Shown: positions 54,491-63,364, counted from the stretch's first letter. The stretch: 64,000 nucleotides of DNA from Loktanella sp. M215 (GCF_021735925.1 NZ_WMEA01000001.1:278501-342500); one strand, 5' to 3'. Notes: generated from the letters alone by a model not told the origin. Numbers and translations are program-made.

Positions 54491-54697
54491 CGCTGGCCAT
54501 CTGGCGCTACGATTACAACAACGTCAGGCCGCATTCATCACTCGGCAACAAGACCCCCGCAGAAGCGCGCCGAGCGCTTGAGCTACTTGATGGCACCGCG
54601 CCCGGCGCGCTTGCCACACCCGAAACCGACGAATATCAAACCCTAGGAGTCTCGTTATGAACGAGGGACGAACGGGGGACGAACGGGGGGCAGGTCA
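54491..54697 (+). pseudogene. IS3-family OrfB C-terminal fragment and right end
   Basis: Codes for WRYDYNNVRPHSSLGNKTPAEARR and ends EYQTLGVSL with TGA at 54658-54660, followed by the terminal repeat ending GGGGCAGGTCA at 54697. It is nearly identical to 27178-27318 in reverse orientation, but has an extra copy of GACGAACGGGG near the end. Confidence 0.8.
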
Positions 54698-54761
54698 GTT
54701 TCGCACGCAGTTTGCCCTGTTTTGTTGCCCTATTGTTGAGCTAGGATTTGGACAGCAAAAA

Positions 54762-54780
54762 GCCCCGCGTGATGAGGGGC
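54762..54780 (-). terminator. Rho-independent terminator, minus strand
   Basis: On the minus strand: GCCCC, a 9-nt loop, GGGGC, then TTTTT. It lies just left of attL and is probably the original terminator of the rRNA-tRNA operon, now displaced by the integrated element. Confidence 0.65.
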
Positions 54781-54805
54781 CTAAAGCACTGTAGTTATTT
54801 GTTTC

Positions 54806-54852
54806 TTTGGTTGCGGGAGTAGGATTTGAACCTACGACCTTCAGGTTATGAG
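54806..54852 (-). repeat. attL, 47-bp copy of the tRNA-fMet 3' half
   Basis: Identical to 62910-62956. It includes the CCA end, the T-arm and the anticodon stem up to the anticodon; beyond 54852 the sequence no longer matches a tRNA. Confidence 0.9.
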
Positions 54853-54972
54853 TCTAACGGCCCGTTGCTTGCGCTGCATTGCTGAACATCTTTTAAGCTA
54901 TCTAAAACAGTTATTTAAGGCCATATCGGCTTTGCTTAAGACGACTGCGGATTGTCCGTTTTTGCGCTCTAG

Positions 54973-54994
54973 TGTAGCACCAGTGTAGCACCGC
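54973..54994. repeat. integrase arm-type site, left end
   Basis: The sequence consists of two direct copies of GTAGCACC spaced by 3 bp. A 20/22 match lies at 62824-62845 near the other end, in the same orientation. Paired short repeats inside both ends are what integrase arm-binding sites look like. Confidence 0.6.
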
Positions 54995-55010
54995 ATCTGA
55001 GGACAGGCAT

Positions 55011-56171
55011 ATGGCAAGCTTTGAGATCAACTTCACCAAGGCGGCGCTTTCGGCAGCCAAGGCAGCGGAAAAGGGCAAGCGAGATTACTATTACGACGGC
55101 AAGGAAAAGGGCCTGGTGCTGGCGGTCACGGCGGCAGGCAGCAAAACCTTCTATCTGTACAAGCGGATCGACGGACGGCCTGAACGGCTGCTGCTGGGCA
55201 AGTTCCCCGACCTGACCGTAGAGAACGCCCGCAAGCTGGCAGCAAGTGCCAAGGGCGAGATCGCGATGGGCGAGAACCCACAAAAGGCCAAGCGGGCGAT
55301 CCGCGATGAAATGACCTTTGAAGCGTTGTTCACCGAATACCTGGAAAAGCACTCAAAGGTGCATAAACGCTCCTGGGCCTATGATGAGCGGGAAGTGAAC
55401 AAGTTCCTGCGGCATTGGTTCAAGCGCAAGATCTCCAGCATCGAAAAGCCGGAGGTCGAGCGGCTGCACGCCAAGGTGGGCAAGGATAGTGGGCTGTATC
55501 AGGCCAATCGGCTGTTGGAGCGTATCCGCTCGATCTTCAATAAGGCGGCGGATTGGGGCTGGCAGGGCGCAAACCCGGCAACAGGGATCAAGAAGTTCCG
55601 CGAACAAAGCCGGGATCGGTTTTTGCAGCCGGACGAATTGCCCCGCTTCTTTGCAGCCCTCGCTAATGAACCCAACGAAGCAGCGCGGGATTTCTTCATG
55701 ATCTCGCTGTTGGCCGGGGCGCGTAAATCCAACACGCTTGCGATGCGCTGGGAAGAGATCAATTTCCACGCGGCGACCTGGCGGATCGCGGTGACGAAGA
55801 ATAGCGATCCGCAAATCGTGCATCTATCACCCCAGGCCATGACAATCCTGCGAGAACGCAAGCTGCACTCACTCAGCCCTTGGGTCTTTCCAGGCAACGG
55901 CGCAAAGGGCCACTTGGCGGACCCAAAGAAGGCCTGGGCGCGTATTCTGAAAGAAGCGGGCATTGCCGATCTGCGCATTCACGACCTGCGCCGTACCCTG
56001 GGCAGCTGGCAGGCCGCCCACGGGGCCAACAGCTACATCATCGGCAAATCTCTGGGCCATCGCAGCCAGCAATCCACAGCGGTCTATGCCCGCCTGAACC
56101 TTGATCCTGTGCGAGAGTCTGTCAACAAGGCCACCGATGCGATGTTCAGCTATACGGGGCACAATGAGTAA
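55011..56171 (+). CDS. P4-type tyrosine-recombinase integrase
   Basis: The 386-residue protein has an N-terminal DUF4102-type arm-binding domain (KGLVLAVTAAGSKTFYLYKR), a SAM-like core-binding domain (about 100-190) and the catalytic domain. Visible catalytic residues are the Arg in LLAGARKSNTLAMRW, His and Arg in HDLRRTLGSW, His in LGHRSQQST and the Tyr in AVYARLNL. It recombines the tRNA-fMet attachment site. It lies directly inside attL and reads into the element. Confidence 0.95.
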   Translation: MASFEINFTKAALSAAKAAEKGKRDYYYDGKEKGLVLAVTAAGSKTFYLYKRIDGRPERLLLGKFPDLTVENARKLAASAKGEIAMGENPQKAKRAIRDEMTFEALFTEYLEKHSKVHKRSWAYDEREVNKFLRHWFKRKISSIEKPEVERLHAKVGKDSGLYQANRLLERIRSIFNKAADWGWQGANPATGIKKFREQSRDRFLQPDELPRFFAALANEPNEAARDFFMISLLAGARKSNTLAMRWEEINFHAATWRIAVTKNSDPQIVHLSPQAMTILRERKLHSLSPWVFPGNGAKGHLADPKKAWARILKEAGIADLRIHDLRRTLGSWQAAHGANSYIIGKSLGHRSQQSTAVYARLNLDPVRESVNKATDAMFSYTGHNE

Positions 56172-56985
56172 AACTTCAGACCACGAAAGCATTGCCACAG
56201 CGCCGCTGTGGTACTTGCTGTATCGAGGCGATGCACCCCAAGGGGGGTACAGCACAGCATTGGGTGGCGAGATTACTGCTAAACTTGCGAGTTTTTGTGC
56301 TGAGCCTACCGATGAGAAAAGCCTTGAGGCAGGGCTTGCGACTGCAATCGACACCTTTCTCAGTGCTAAATATGATGAAGAGTTCCACCAGTCAGAAAAA
56401 GCAGAAAATGCTGCCTTGGGAAAGGTAGCGCGGTCGGCGCAGGAACTGCACCTCGCCTTGTTAGATTTATATGAATTTGGCCGGGCTAGCGACAAGCTCG
56501 AAATTCAAATTCAGAAATTTGATAGCCTCTCAGAGGGATCATCCCCCAAAGTGTTGTCGAGCCTCTTGGCCGAAAAACCTCACACGTTGGCAATGCTCCA
56601 AAGCCTCGCCACTGACATCGCCGTGGCAGCAGAGGATGCGATCAATCGCAAGCCCAAACACGACGCCGATCACGCTGCCCTATGGGGTCCAGATTATGCG
56701 GATGAATTGGCTCAAGAGACAGAAAGCTGGCGGAAGCGCAGCGCAACGCACAAGCTAAGATCCAACCATGCTGTCATGGCATTTTTAGAGGCTTTTAAAC
56801 CAGTTTGGGAAGAATACTCAGAGCATCCTTTCACTGAAGGAATGTATTTCACCGAGGCCAGATCAACGGCTTCTTATGCTGTCGATGCCGTGCATATGGT
56901 CCTCAAGAAACTCGATCCCTCACTGCCCCGCAGCGCTGTAGTGACGGGGATAAAAAATTTACGCTGTCAAATTGATGCCATTTAA
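56164..56985 (+). CDS. uncharacterised protein overlapping the integrase gene
   Basis: The 273-residue protein starts at 56164 inside the last codons of the integrase gene. It is soluble, acidic and mostly helical, with APLWYLLYRGDAPQGGYSTALGG near the N-terminus and HAVMAFLEAFKPVWEEY later. I do not recognise the family. Codon use is less GC-rich than the integrase. Because translation is coupled to the integrase it may belong to the element's core, or be cargo. Confidence 0.7.
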   Translation: MSKTSDHESIATAPLWYLLYRGDAPQGGYSTALGGEITAKLASFCAEPTDEKSLEAGLATAIDTFLSAKYDEEFHQSEKAENAALGKVARSAQELHLALLDLYEFGRASDKLEIQIQKFDSLSEGSSPKVLSSLLAEKPHTLAMLQSLATDIAVAAEDAINRKPKHDADHAALWGPDYADELAQETESWRKRSATHKLRSNHAVMAFLEAFKPVWEEYSEHPFTEGMYFTEARSTASYAVDAVHMVLKKLDPSLPRSAVVTGIKNLRCQIDAI

Positions 56986-57089
56986 CTAGAGAATGGCAGA
57001 CCATCTTATAAACAACGCCGGAAATGAACTTTGAGCCCGTAAGGTTTATCGTGAGATAAGACCCCCTAGCCCACACTCACATATAATGA

Positions 57090-57686
57090 TTATTTTTTCT
57101 CTCGTATTGGTAGAAGCTGCAATTCAACTGCAGCTTCGTATGCGACAGATGGCTTCTTCCCATCTAATACGCTTCGCTTGTGGAAACGACTAGCTAGCGC
57201 CTCGAATTCTGCATATGCAGCTGGCGTCCATGATCTTGCATACAGTATATATCTGGAATAATAACCCAAATATCCAGAAATTTGAGTTCGCGAAAGCTTA
57301 AATATGACCTCCTCGTCAAACACTCCCATGTTTACTCCAATAGCAAGCCTTTCGAGAAGCGCCAGGCTATCGACAACCTTCGCTCTAATCGCTCTATTTT
57401 CTTCACCATCTGAAACAAGGTAAGAAACCTGAAGCTCGCATAACGGAATCGTTCCTTCTGATGGGATATCAGGGAATGCTTTAGTGAGTGCGCTAATTAC
57501 AATTTGATGGTTATCACGAATTCTAGACCGCGAATTATCATAAAACTCAAATGTATCGATGGTCTTTTGCCTAGCGAACTCACCCTCTTGAACTGACTTA
57601 GCTTGTAAAATTTCCAAAAATACAGCAGCCAAACCCATAGCTGTTACTATCAATGTTCCTAGACCGATCCAGTCTGCAGCTTCCAT
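57090..57686 (-). CDS. membrane-anchored DUF4760-like protein
   Basis: The 198-residue protein has one N-terminal helix (about 5-25), then a cytoplasmic helical domain. LERLAIGVNMGVFDEEVIFKL resembles the core of DUF4760 proteins, common in phages and islands. The ATG at 57686 has AGGTG upstream and is better than the GTG 21 bp earlier. AT-rich and on the opposite strand to the element's core genes, so probably cargo. Function unknown. Confidence 0.65.
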   Translation of the reverse strand: MEAADWIGLGTLIVTAMGLAAVFLEILQAKSVQEGEFARQKTIDTFEFYDNSRSRIRDNHQIVISALTKAFPDIPSEGTIPLCELQVSYLVSDGEENRAIRAKVVDSLALLERLAIGVNMGVFDEEVIFKLSRTQISGYLGYYSRYILYARSWTPAAYAEFEALASRFHKRSVLDGKKPSVAYEAAVELQLLPIREKK

Positions 57687-58024
57687 TTCATCACCTGAAT
57701 TTTCCACTCTCTACCGTCATGAATATCGATCATAATGCTGTTGGTCAAATATTGCATCATCAGCATGCTACATGCCTCTCATAAATACAAACTTGACGTG
57801 ATTTAAATGAACGATACAAATAGCCGCTTTTTACTGGGGCTGCACTGCCCTCTCGCATGTCGCGTGATGAACTTCGACAATCGTCGTATCTCTTAAAAGT
57901 TGGTGTAATCGCAGATTCCGGGAGCGTTGAGCTCCCGTAATCCGCGATCAGCTTTGATTGAGAGATACGGGCTAAGCTGTGACCCTTTGAGCATGGATAA
58001 AACATGCTCAAAGGAGCCCACAAC
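57687..58024. other. regulatory intergenic region of the element
   Basis: No gene is seen. It holds divergent promoters for the DUF4760-like gene and the AlpA-like gene, a short GGGAGC-GCTCCC hairpin near 57918, and a 12-bp perfect inverted repeat over the AlpA-like ribosome site. Confidence 0.6.
57984..58014 (+). promoter_or_regulatory. perfect inverted repeat overlapping the ribosome site
   Basis: CCTTTGAGCATG, a 7-base loop, then CATGCTCAAAGG. The second arm contains most of the AAAGGAG ribosome site (58010-58016) of the AlpA-like gene at 58025. It could be an RNA hairpin that hides the site, or an operator. Confidence 0.7.
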
Positions 58025-58228
58025 ATGACGACTACAATCCAAAAGCCGAACCTCCTGACCCCTCAGGACGTGGCAGCGCGGCTTGGCGTGTCCACGACAA
58101 CGCTTGCGACCTGGCGCTGCACCAAACGCTACGCGCTGACCTACATCAAGGTCGGGCGGCTTGTCCGGTATCGCCTGGCAGACCTGGAAGCCTTTGAAGC
58201 GTCCCGCGAGCATGAGGTGGGGCTATGA
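58025..58228 (+). CDS. AlpA/excisionase-like helix-turn-helix regulator
   Basis: The 67-residue protein has LLTPQDVAARLGVSTTTLATWRC followed by YIKVGRLVRYRLADLEAFEAS, the typical MerR-like/AlpA DNA-binding fold. AAAGGAG lies 8 bp upstream. In P4-like elements such proteins act as excisionases or activate the integrase. It overlaps the next gene by ATGA. Confidence 0.88.
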   Translation: MTTTIQKPNLLTPQDVAARLGVSTTTLATWRCTKRYALTYIKVGRLVRYRLADLEAFEASREHEVGL

Positions 58229-58536
58229 GCGTTCAAACCAACTGGCGCAGCGTGTCCTTCGTCGTGGTCAATATGGCCTGCATGGACCGCTTCCCTGGCC
58301 TCTTGGCGGCCTGGCTGCCCGATGGGCGGCGCTGCGGCCAAGAATGGGTGGCCCGCAATCCGACCAGGGCAGATCGCCGCGCCGGATCGTTCAAGGTGAA
58401 CACCGTGACGGGACGCTGGGCAGACTTCGCCACAGGTGACGCGGGCGGCGACCCTGTGAGTCTTTACGCCTACATAAACGGGCTGAAGCAAACCGACGCG
58501 GCCCGCGTGCTGGGCAATGAATGGGGGCTGAAATAA
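58225..58536 (+). CDS. primase N-terminal-like small protein
   Basis: The 103-residue protein contains GSFKVNTVTGRWADFATGDAGGDPVSLYAYINGL, which matches the region after the zinc ribbon in phage-type primases (split as short blocks). Few cysteines remain, so zinc binding is doubtful. It overlaps the primase-helicase gene (TAATG), which carries the TOPRIM and ATPase parts, so the two likely form one split enzyme. Confidence 0.75.
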   Translation: MSVQTNWRSVSFVVVNMACMDRFPGLLAAWLPDGRRCGQEWVARNPTRADRRAGSFKVNTVTGRWADFATGDAGGDPVSLYAYINGLKQTDAARVLGNEWGLK

Positions 58537-60584
58537 TGCGCGACAATCTGAAAGCATTGCGCCACCCGAAAGCAGGCGCACCGACAACGCAGCACCTCTA
58601 CTGTGACGCCCAGGGCAACACTGTCTTGATTGCCAATCGCTTTGAGCGCGGCGACGGCGGTAAGTTCTTTATCCCCTATGACGTGGCCGCCGAAACCTGG
58701 ACCGCCCTGGACAGCCGCCCGCTGTATCGCTTGCCCGAACTCCAGGCCGCAAACCTGGACCGCCCAATCATCGTCACCGAAGGCGAGAAGTGCGCCGATG
58801 CCTTGGCGAAACTTGGCTTCATTGCGACGACGACCTTCGGCGGATCGAACGCGGCCCGTAAAACCGACCTTTCGCCCCTTACAGGGCGGCGGGTCATCGT
58901 ATGGCCGGACCACGACGAACCAGGCCAGAAATACGCCGCGCAAATCGCTGATACGTTACATAGGGAATTTAAGACCCCGGCGAAGGTGATCCCGATCTCT
59001 GACGCGCTCCTATGTAACGTAATGGTACAGAGTTCAGCCGATCCGGCAGCACAGCCTGTTACCTTACATAAGGGATGGGACGCCGCTGACGCCATCGCAG
59101 GCGGCTGGGGTGTGACCGAGATCGATCGACTTATCGCCCTTACGTTACATGATGGCCCGCCACCGCCTGAAGCTGACGACGCCAGCGCTGACGTCCAGCT
59201 CTTTGAGGACGCCGACCTGTGGCACAGTCCGGACAAGACGCCCTTCGCCACGATCCGGCGCGGCGATCACTTTGAAACCTTCGCCCTCGGCAGCGGCGGC
59301 TTCAAGCGACTGCTGGCTTACGAGTACTTCCAGGCCAAGGGCAAGACACCCGCCACCGCCAAGCTGGACGACCTGTCGCGGCAATACATCGGCCAGGCCT
59401 TGTTTGAAGGCGAGACTCATCCGGTATTCTTCAGGATGGGCCAAACCGATGAGGGTTTTGCCCTGGACCTGGGCGGCGCGGATTGGTCGGTGATCGACAT
59501 TGACGCGGAAGGCTGGCGCGAGAGGCCGATGGGCAGCCCGCGTTTCCGCCGCTCGCCTGGTATGGCGGCCCTGCCCCGCCCTGCCCGCCAGGGAGCCGAT
59601 CTCGAATGCCTGAGACCCTTCGTGAACGTCCGCAACGATGATGACTTTAAGCTCATCGTTGGCTGGCTCCTGGGCGCGTTACGGCCCGAAGGCCCCTACC
59701 CGCTCTTAATCCTGACAGGGGAGCAAGGCAGCGCCAAAAGCACGACGGCCAAAGTCCTGCGCCGCCTGATTGATCCGGCAGAACTGGATAGCCGCAGCTT
59801 TCCAGGTGATGAGCGGGATTTGATGATCGCGGCACAGAATGGGCATGTGCTGGCCTTCGACAATCTCTCACGGATCAAGCCCGCGATGGCTGACGCGCTA
59901 TGCCGCCTGGCGACAGGTGGTGGCTTTGCCACCCGCAAGCTGCACAGCGATGCCGACGAGGTGCTGTTTAAGGCAACCCGCCCGATCATCCTGAACGGCA
60001 TTCCTGAACTGGCAGAGCGGCCTGACCTGGCAGACAGGGCCATCAGCCTCAATCTCCCCGTGATCTCCGAAACGCGCCGGGAATATGAGGCTGACTTCTG
60101 GCAGCGCTTTGAGGCGGCCCGCCCTGCGATCCTGGGGGCGTTGCTGAATGCTATATCGGGGGCAATGTCCGCCCTACCCTCTGTGCGACTCACAGAGCGG
60201 CCCAGGATGGCCGACTTTGCCAAATGGGTCACAGCTGCCGAACAAACCTTAGGGTGGCCCCAGGGGAGCTTTTTGCGGGCCTACAGCGCGAACCGCAAAG
60301 AGGCAGAGGAAGCGGCGCTGGAATGCAACGCGGTTGCCAGCGCCATCCTGACGATGATCCAGGCACAGAGCCATTGGGAAGGCACAACTGCCGATCTCAT
60401 TACGTATCTACGTAAGCGCTATCCGGCGATCACCGAAGGCAGTGATGCCTTTCCGCGCCAGCCCGCAGCCTTTGGGACCGAACTGCGCCGCATCGCGCCC
60501 CTGCTCCGGTCGCGGGGCGTGATCGTCACGCACACCCGCACCGGGAAGGAACGCCGCCGCGTTACAGAAATAACACTGACCTAA
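58536..60584 (+). CDS. TOPRIM primase / ATPase-helicase of the element
   Basis: The 682-residue protein has a TOPRIM domain (VTEGEKCADAL near 80-90; VWPDHDEPGQKYA near 122-134) and a P-loop ATPase with LTGEQGSAKSTTAK near 392-405, then LAFDNLSRI as the Walker B part and RPIILNGI. This is the layout of replication proteins of satellite-like elements. It probably primes and unwinds DNA at an origin; candidate iterons lie inside its own gene. It is the last gene of the alpA-like operon. Confidence 0.88.
   Translation: MRDNLKALRHPKAGAPTTQHLYCDAQGNTVLIANRFERGDGGKFFIPYDVAAETWTALDSRPLYRLPELQAANLDRPIIVTEGEKCADALAKLGFIATTTFGGSNAARKTDLSPLTGRRVIVWPDHDEPGQKYAAQIADTLHREFKTPAKVIPISDALLCNVMVQSSADPAAQPVTLHKGWDAADAIAGGWGVTEIDRLIALTLHDGPPPPEADDASADVQLFEDADLWHSPDKTPFATIRRGDHFETFALGSGGFKRLLAYEYFQAKGKTPATAKLDDLSRQYIGQALFEGETHPVFFRMGQTDEGFALDLGGADWSVIDIDAEGWRERPMGSPRFRRSPGMAALPRPARQGADLECLRPFVNVRNDDDFKLIVGWLLGALRPEGPYPLLILTGEQGSAKSTTAKVLRRLIDPAELDSRSFPGDERDLMIAAQNGHVLAFDNLSRIKPAMADALCRLATGGGFATRKLHSDADEVLFKATRPIILNGIPELAERPDLADRAISLNLPVISETRREYEADFWQRFEAARPAILGALLNAISGAMSALPSVRLTERPRMADFAKWVTAAEQTLGWPQGSFLRAYSANRKEAEEAALECNAVASAILTMIQAQSHWEGTTADLITYLRKRYPAITEGSDAFPRQPAAFGTELRRIAPLLRSRGVIVTHTRTGKERRRVTEITLT
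58952..59150. repeat. iteron-like TACGTTACAT repeats inside the primase gene
   Basis: Exact copies at 58952-58961, 59141-59150 and, inverted, at 59012-59021; a 9/10 copy at 59060-59069. They use the TTA Leu codon, rare here, and fall in the linker between TOPRIM and ATPase domains. Confidence 0.6.
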
Positions 60585-60590
60585 ACAGCT

Positions 60591-60664
60591 GTCCGCCCTG
60601 TCCGCCCCCGTCCGCCATCATAATCAACAGGGCTTGGCGGCGGACAGCGGCGGACAGGGCGGAC
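60591..60664. repeat. 26-bp GC-rich inverted repeat after the primase gene
   Basis: Arms 60591-60616 and 60639-60664 pair at 23 of 26 positions around a 22-nt loop. They are built from GTCCGCC units. No T-run follows. It may be part of an origin or an RNA structure. Confidence 0.75.
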
Positions 60665-60784
60665 GGCAAAATAGGTAGCTAGGCGGACTGCTGTATCGAG
60701 CGGCCCACGGCCGATTTCATGATGTCGGGCGGACCTGCAATGCAATTTCGCCAAAGCAGTCGTTTTGGGAAATGCGCAGGGCCT

Positions 60785-62614
60785 TCAATCCGAACTGGCC
60801 TCCTCACCGTCTTTCGGAAGCCTCCAATATAAACCCAAGAACCAATGCATTCGTGCTTTTTCGAGTGATCCGGCTTCTGCAGCGATACTGCAAAGTGCAC
60901 CCCTGACTTCCTTCGCCCACGCCCCCTCACTTTCATTGCTATGCAAGTTGCCGTGTCGGTCGGCCAGGGCTCTCAACAAACTTCCAATAGCCTCGAATTG
61001 ACCCGAACCGACGTAACGAAAGGCAACTTCAGCAAACTTTCGGGAGTCGATTAAATGCAGAATTTCTGTTTTGTAATAGCCGGATCGGCCATCTCGACCT
61101 GTAACTTCGTTGGCAAACGCATCCAAGTCTTCGGAAAATAGGTCAAGAATTCGCTCAGCCTCTTCGGGCATTGTAGCATGGAATGCATCCAATTGGGCAA
61201 CTTTCATGGCCTCAACTAACGGCACTCTCAATTCATCAAGATCGAAAGCATATCCCCCATAAGAAAACCCCATATCTGAACTCCAGCCGAAATCCACCCC
61301 AAATTTCGCAGCAGGGATCATACAATTTTTTGAAAGCTCTTGAATTCTATCTTTTATCTTACTCGCAATTTCAGCGCCACTGCCATCGCTATCCTTTGCA
61401 ATTGATACAAGGTCGTTTGCCATATGTAGATAAGGACCTGCCTCTATATTTTCCTCATTAAATACGTAATTGCTGACCGCATCATATGTCTTTTCAAGAT
61501 CGGCAGTCGGCAAAAGCCTCCATTCGACGAAACGCCGCCAGAGCGGAATGTCACTTGCACCAGAGAACTGCTTTGTTGCGCGGAGAACCTCATTAATCGT
61601 TTCAGGTTCCTCATAACCAATCCCAATCAGTGAAATTCCTAGTTCGATAGGGAGTATACTTGCGGCATTGCCAGCAAAAATTTCCGCCTGTGGATGCTCC
61701 TCCGAGCACTCAAATAGAGGATGCGGTTCCTCCCCGTCTCTAGGTTTCACAACACATCTATGGTTTCCGCGATCAGCTAATTGGATCGAACTGACCTTGC
61801 CCGTTGCAATCGCCATCGACAATACAAAGTAAGTGCGCACAAAGCGGCGCATTGCATCCGTGGACGCATTAAGGTCTTCAGCAAGAACATCGATGACCCG
61901 CCCACAATCGTGTAGGCATTGCCGCATCACTCTCAGATTGTTGTGCTTTGCTGCATCGAACACTTCCAGCACCAGTTCATCATTTGAGCTGAACCATTTT
62001 TTTCCATTACCATCTGGCATCGCCGCGATAAATTCTGGGAGCGCCTTACTCGCGTCGGCGACAATTCTGACGGTTCGACCCACAACCTTTTCCTTCAGTG
62101 TCAAGAAAAGCTCACGCCTCTTCTTCCCTGAATCAGAGCCTTCGTCTCTTTCAATATAGGCACAAAGGACGACGTTTTTTGATCTATGTTCAACAAACTC
62201 GTTAATAAGCCCTAAGATTTCGGCAGGTGACAATTCACATCGCTCGATATCATCAAAGATAAGGAGATCAGGTAGATTACCAATCATGCGATCTTCGAGT
62301 GCATCTTGGACAATCGATCCCACATTACCGATTTTCGCAAGGGAACCGAGGGTATCGCCAAATCTTCCAACTGCTTCTGAAAGCTTTGCATCAGAGGTTT
62401 CAGTGAGGAGGGCACGTCGGAACGCCTTTCTATCCTTAACGCCATTTAGCGTCGCATAGCAGGCCTTGCCATTGGTCAGGGAATCCTTGAATTCGCGCTT
62501 CACTAGATGGGTCTTACCCGCCCCCCAAGGCGCTTCAATCATAAATGCGTATTTCGGATCTTGAATCTTCACGTATTCAATGAGAGCACTTATTGCTGCG
62601 GTATTCTGATCCAT
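60785..62614 (-). CDS. KAP-family P-loop NTPase, probable defence cargo
   Basis: The 609-residue protein starts at 62614 (another ATG 12 bp earlier is possible). FMIEAPWGAGKTHLVKREF is Walker A; DLLIFDDIERCELSPAEILGLI is Walker B with the KAP-type DDxxR. The long C-terminal half is helical and unlike anything I know; no membrane insert is visible between the Walker motifs. KAP proteins include phage-exclusion factors such as PifA. AT-rich, opposite in strand to the replication genes and next to attR, it looks like cargo. A defence role is inferred. Confidence 0.8.
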   Translation of the reverse strand: MDQNTAAISALIEYVKIQDPKYAFMIEAPWGAGKTHLVKREFKDSLTNGKACYATLNGVKDRKAFRRALLTETSDAKLSEAVGRFGDTLGSLAKIGNVGSIVQDALEDRMIGNLPDLLIFDDIERCELSPAEILGLINEFVEHRSKNVVLCAYIERDEGSDSGKKRRELFLTLKEKVVGRTVRIVADASKALPEFIAAMPDGNGKKWFSSNDELVLEVFDAAKHNNLRVMRQCLHDCGRVIDVLAEDLNASTDAMRRFVRTYFVLSMAIATGKVSSIQLADRGNHRCVVKPRDGEEPHPLFECSEEHPQAEIFAGNAASILPIELGISLIGIGYEEPETINEVLRATKQFSGASDIPLWRRFVEWRLLPTADLEKTYDAVSNYVFNEENIEAGPYLHMANDLVSIAKDSDGSGAEIASKIKDRIQELSKNCMIPAAKFGVDFGWSSDMGFSYGGYAFDLDELRVPLVEAMKVAQLDAFHATMPEEAERILDLFSEDLDAFANEVTGRDGRSGYYKTEILHLIDSRKFAEVAFRYVGSGQFEAIGSLLRALADRHGNLHSNESEGAWAKEVRGALCSIAAEAGSLEKARMHWFLGLYWRLPKDGEEASSD

Positions 62615-62823
62615 TTTTCGTTCCATTCCTACTATTCAACCGCAAGTTAGGGGCAACACTTCGCCAAGCCAAGTGCCGCCTTGTCCAATTAGAACGGACC
62701 TACTGCAAAGAACATGGTGAGGTTGCGGCGCATCCTTGATGATATGGCATCTGCCGCGTAGCGGTTGTGAGGCGTTGCTGTGCGGCGCTTAGATTAACGC
62801 CTCTAATATTCGCAGCGTACATT

Positions 62824-62845
62824 CGTAGCACCAGCGTAGCACCGC
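62824..62845. repeat. integrase arm-type site, right end
   Basis: Two direct copies of GTAGCACC, matching 54973-54994 at 20 of 22 positions. Lies between the KAP gene and attR. Confidence 0.6.
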
Positions 62846-62864
62846 GCAAATAGGGAACGCAGAA

Positions 62865-62882
62865 AGCCACCCGAGGGTGGCT
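62865..62882 (-). terminator. Rho-independent terminator downstream of tRNA-fMet
   Basis: On the minus strand: AGCCACCC, a TC loop, GGGTGGCT, then TTCTG. It belongs to the element and now ends the rRNA-tRNA transcript, replacing the one at 54762-54780. Confidence 0.65.
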
Positions 62883-62909
62883 GCTAACGCGTTGTAATTA
62901 TTAGGAAGA

Positions 62910-62988
<79 letters not shown>

Positions 62989-63059
62989 ACAGGGTGTTTT
63001 AAATCGTTTGAGAGATACAGGTTGAACGTTTGGGTTCAACCACGGGTGTTTCTTACTAG

Positions 63060-63176
63060 GTGTGGCAATGACTTACTCTCCCACGTCTTAAGACGCAGTA
63101 CCATCAGCGCTGTGGCACTTAACGGCCGAGTTCGGGATGGGATCGGGTGTTTTGCTCACGCTATGATCACCACACC
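63060..63176 (-). rRNA. 5S ribosomal RNA
   Basis: On the minus strand it contains GGTGATCATAGCGTGAGC, CCCGATCCCATCCCGAAC and GATGGTACTGCGTC, the conserved 5S blocks. The ends pair (GTGTGG with CCACAC). It looks complete. Confidence 0.93.
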
Positions 63177-63364
63177 AAGAAAGAAACACCGGCGGACGCA
63201 CCCGTGTGCGTCCGCCGGGTGGCAGAGCACGTTCGCAAAGCAAATGTGCAGCCACTCAGCAGAACACTTCGGTGCATCTACCTATGTTTGTCATCAGCGG
63301 CCTGCGTTTTCACGCGGACCGTCGTTCAAGCCAAGTACGGCTAATGTTGTGTATGTATTATGAT

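Noticed and set aside
54806..54900. Possible second tRNA-Met at the left end of the element
   Set aside because: Only the 3' half is present; the sequence after the anticodon region does not fold, so it is attL.
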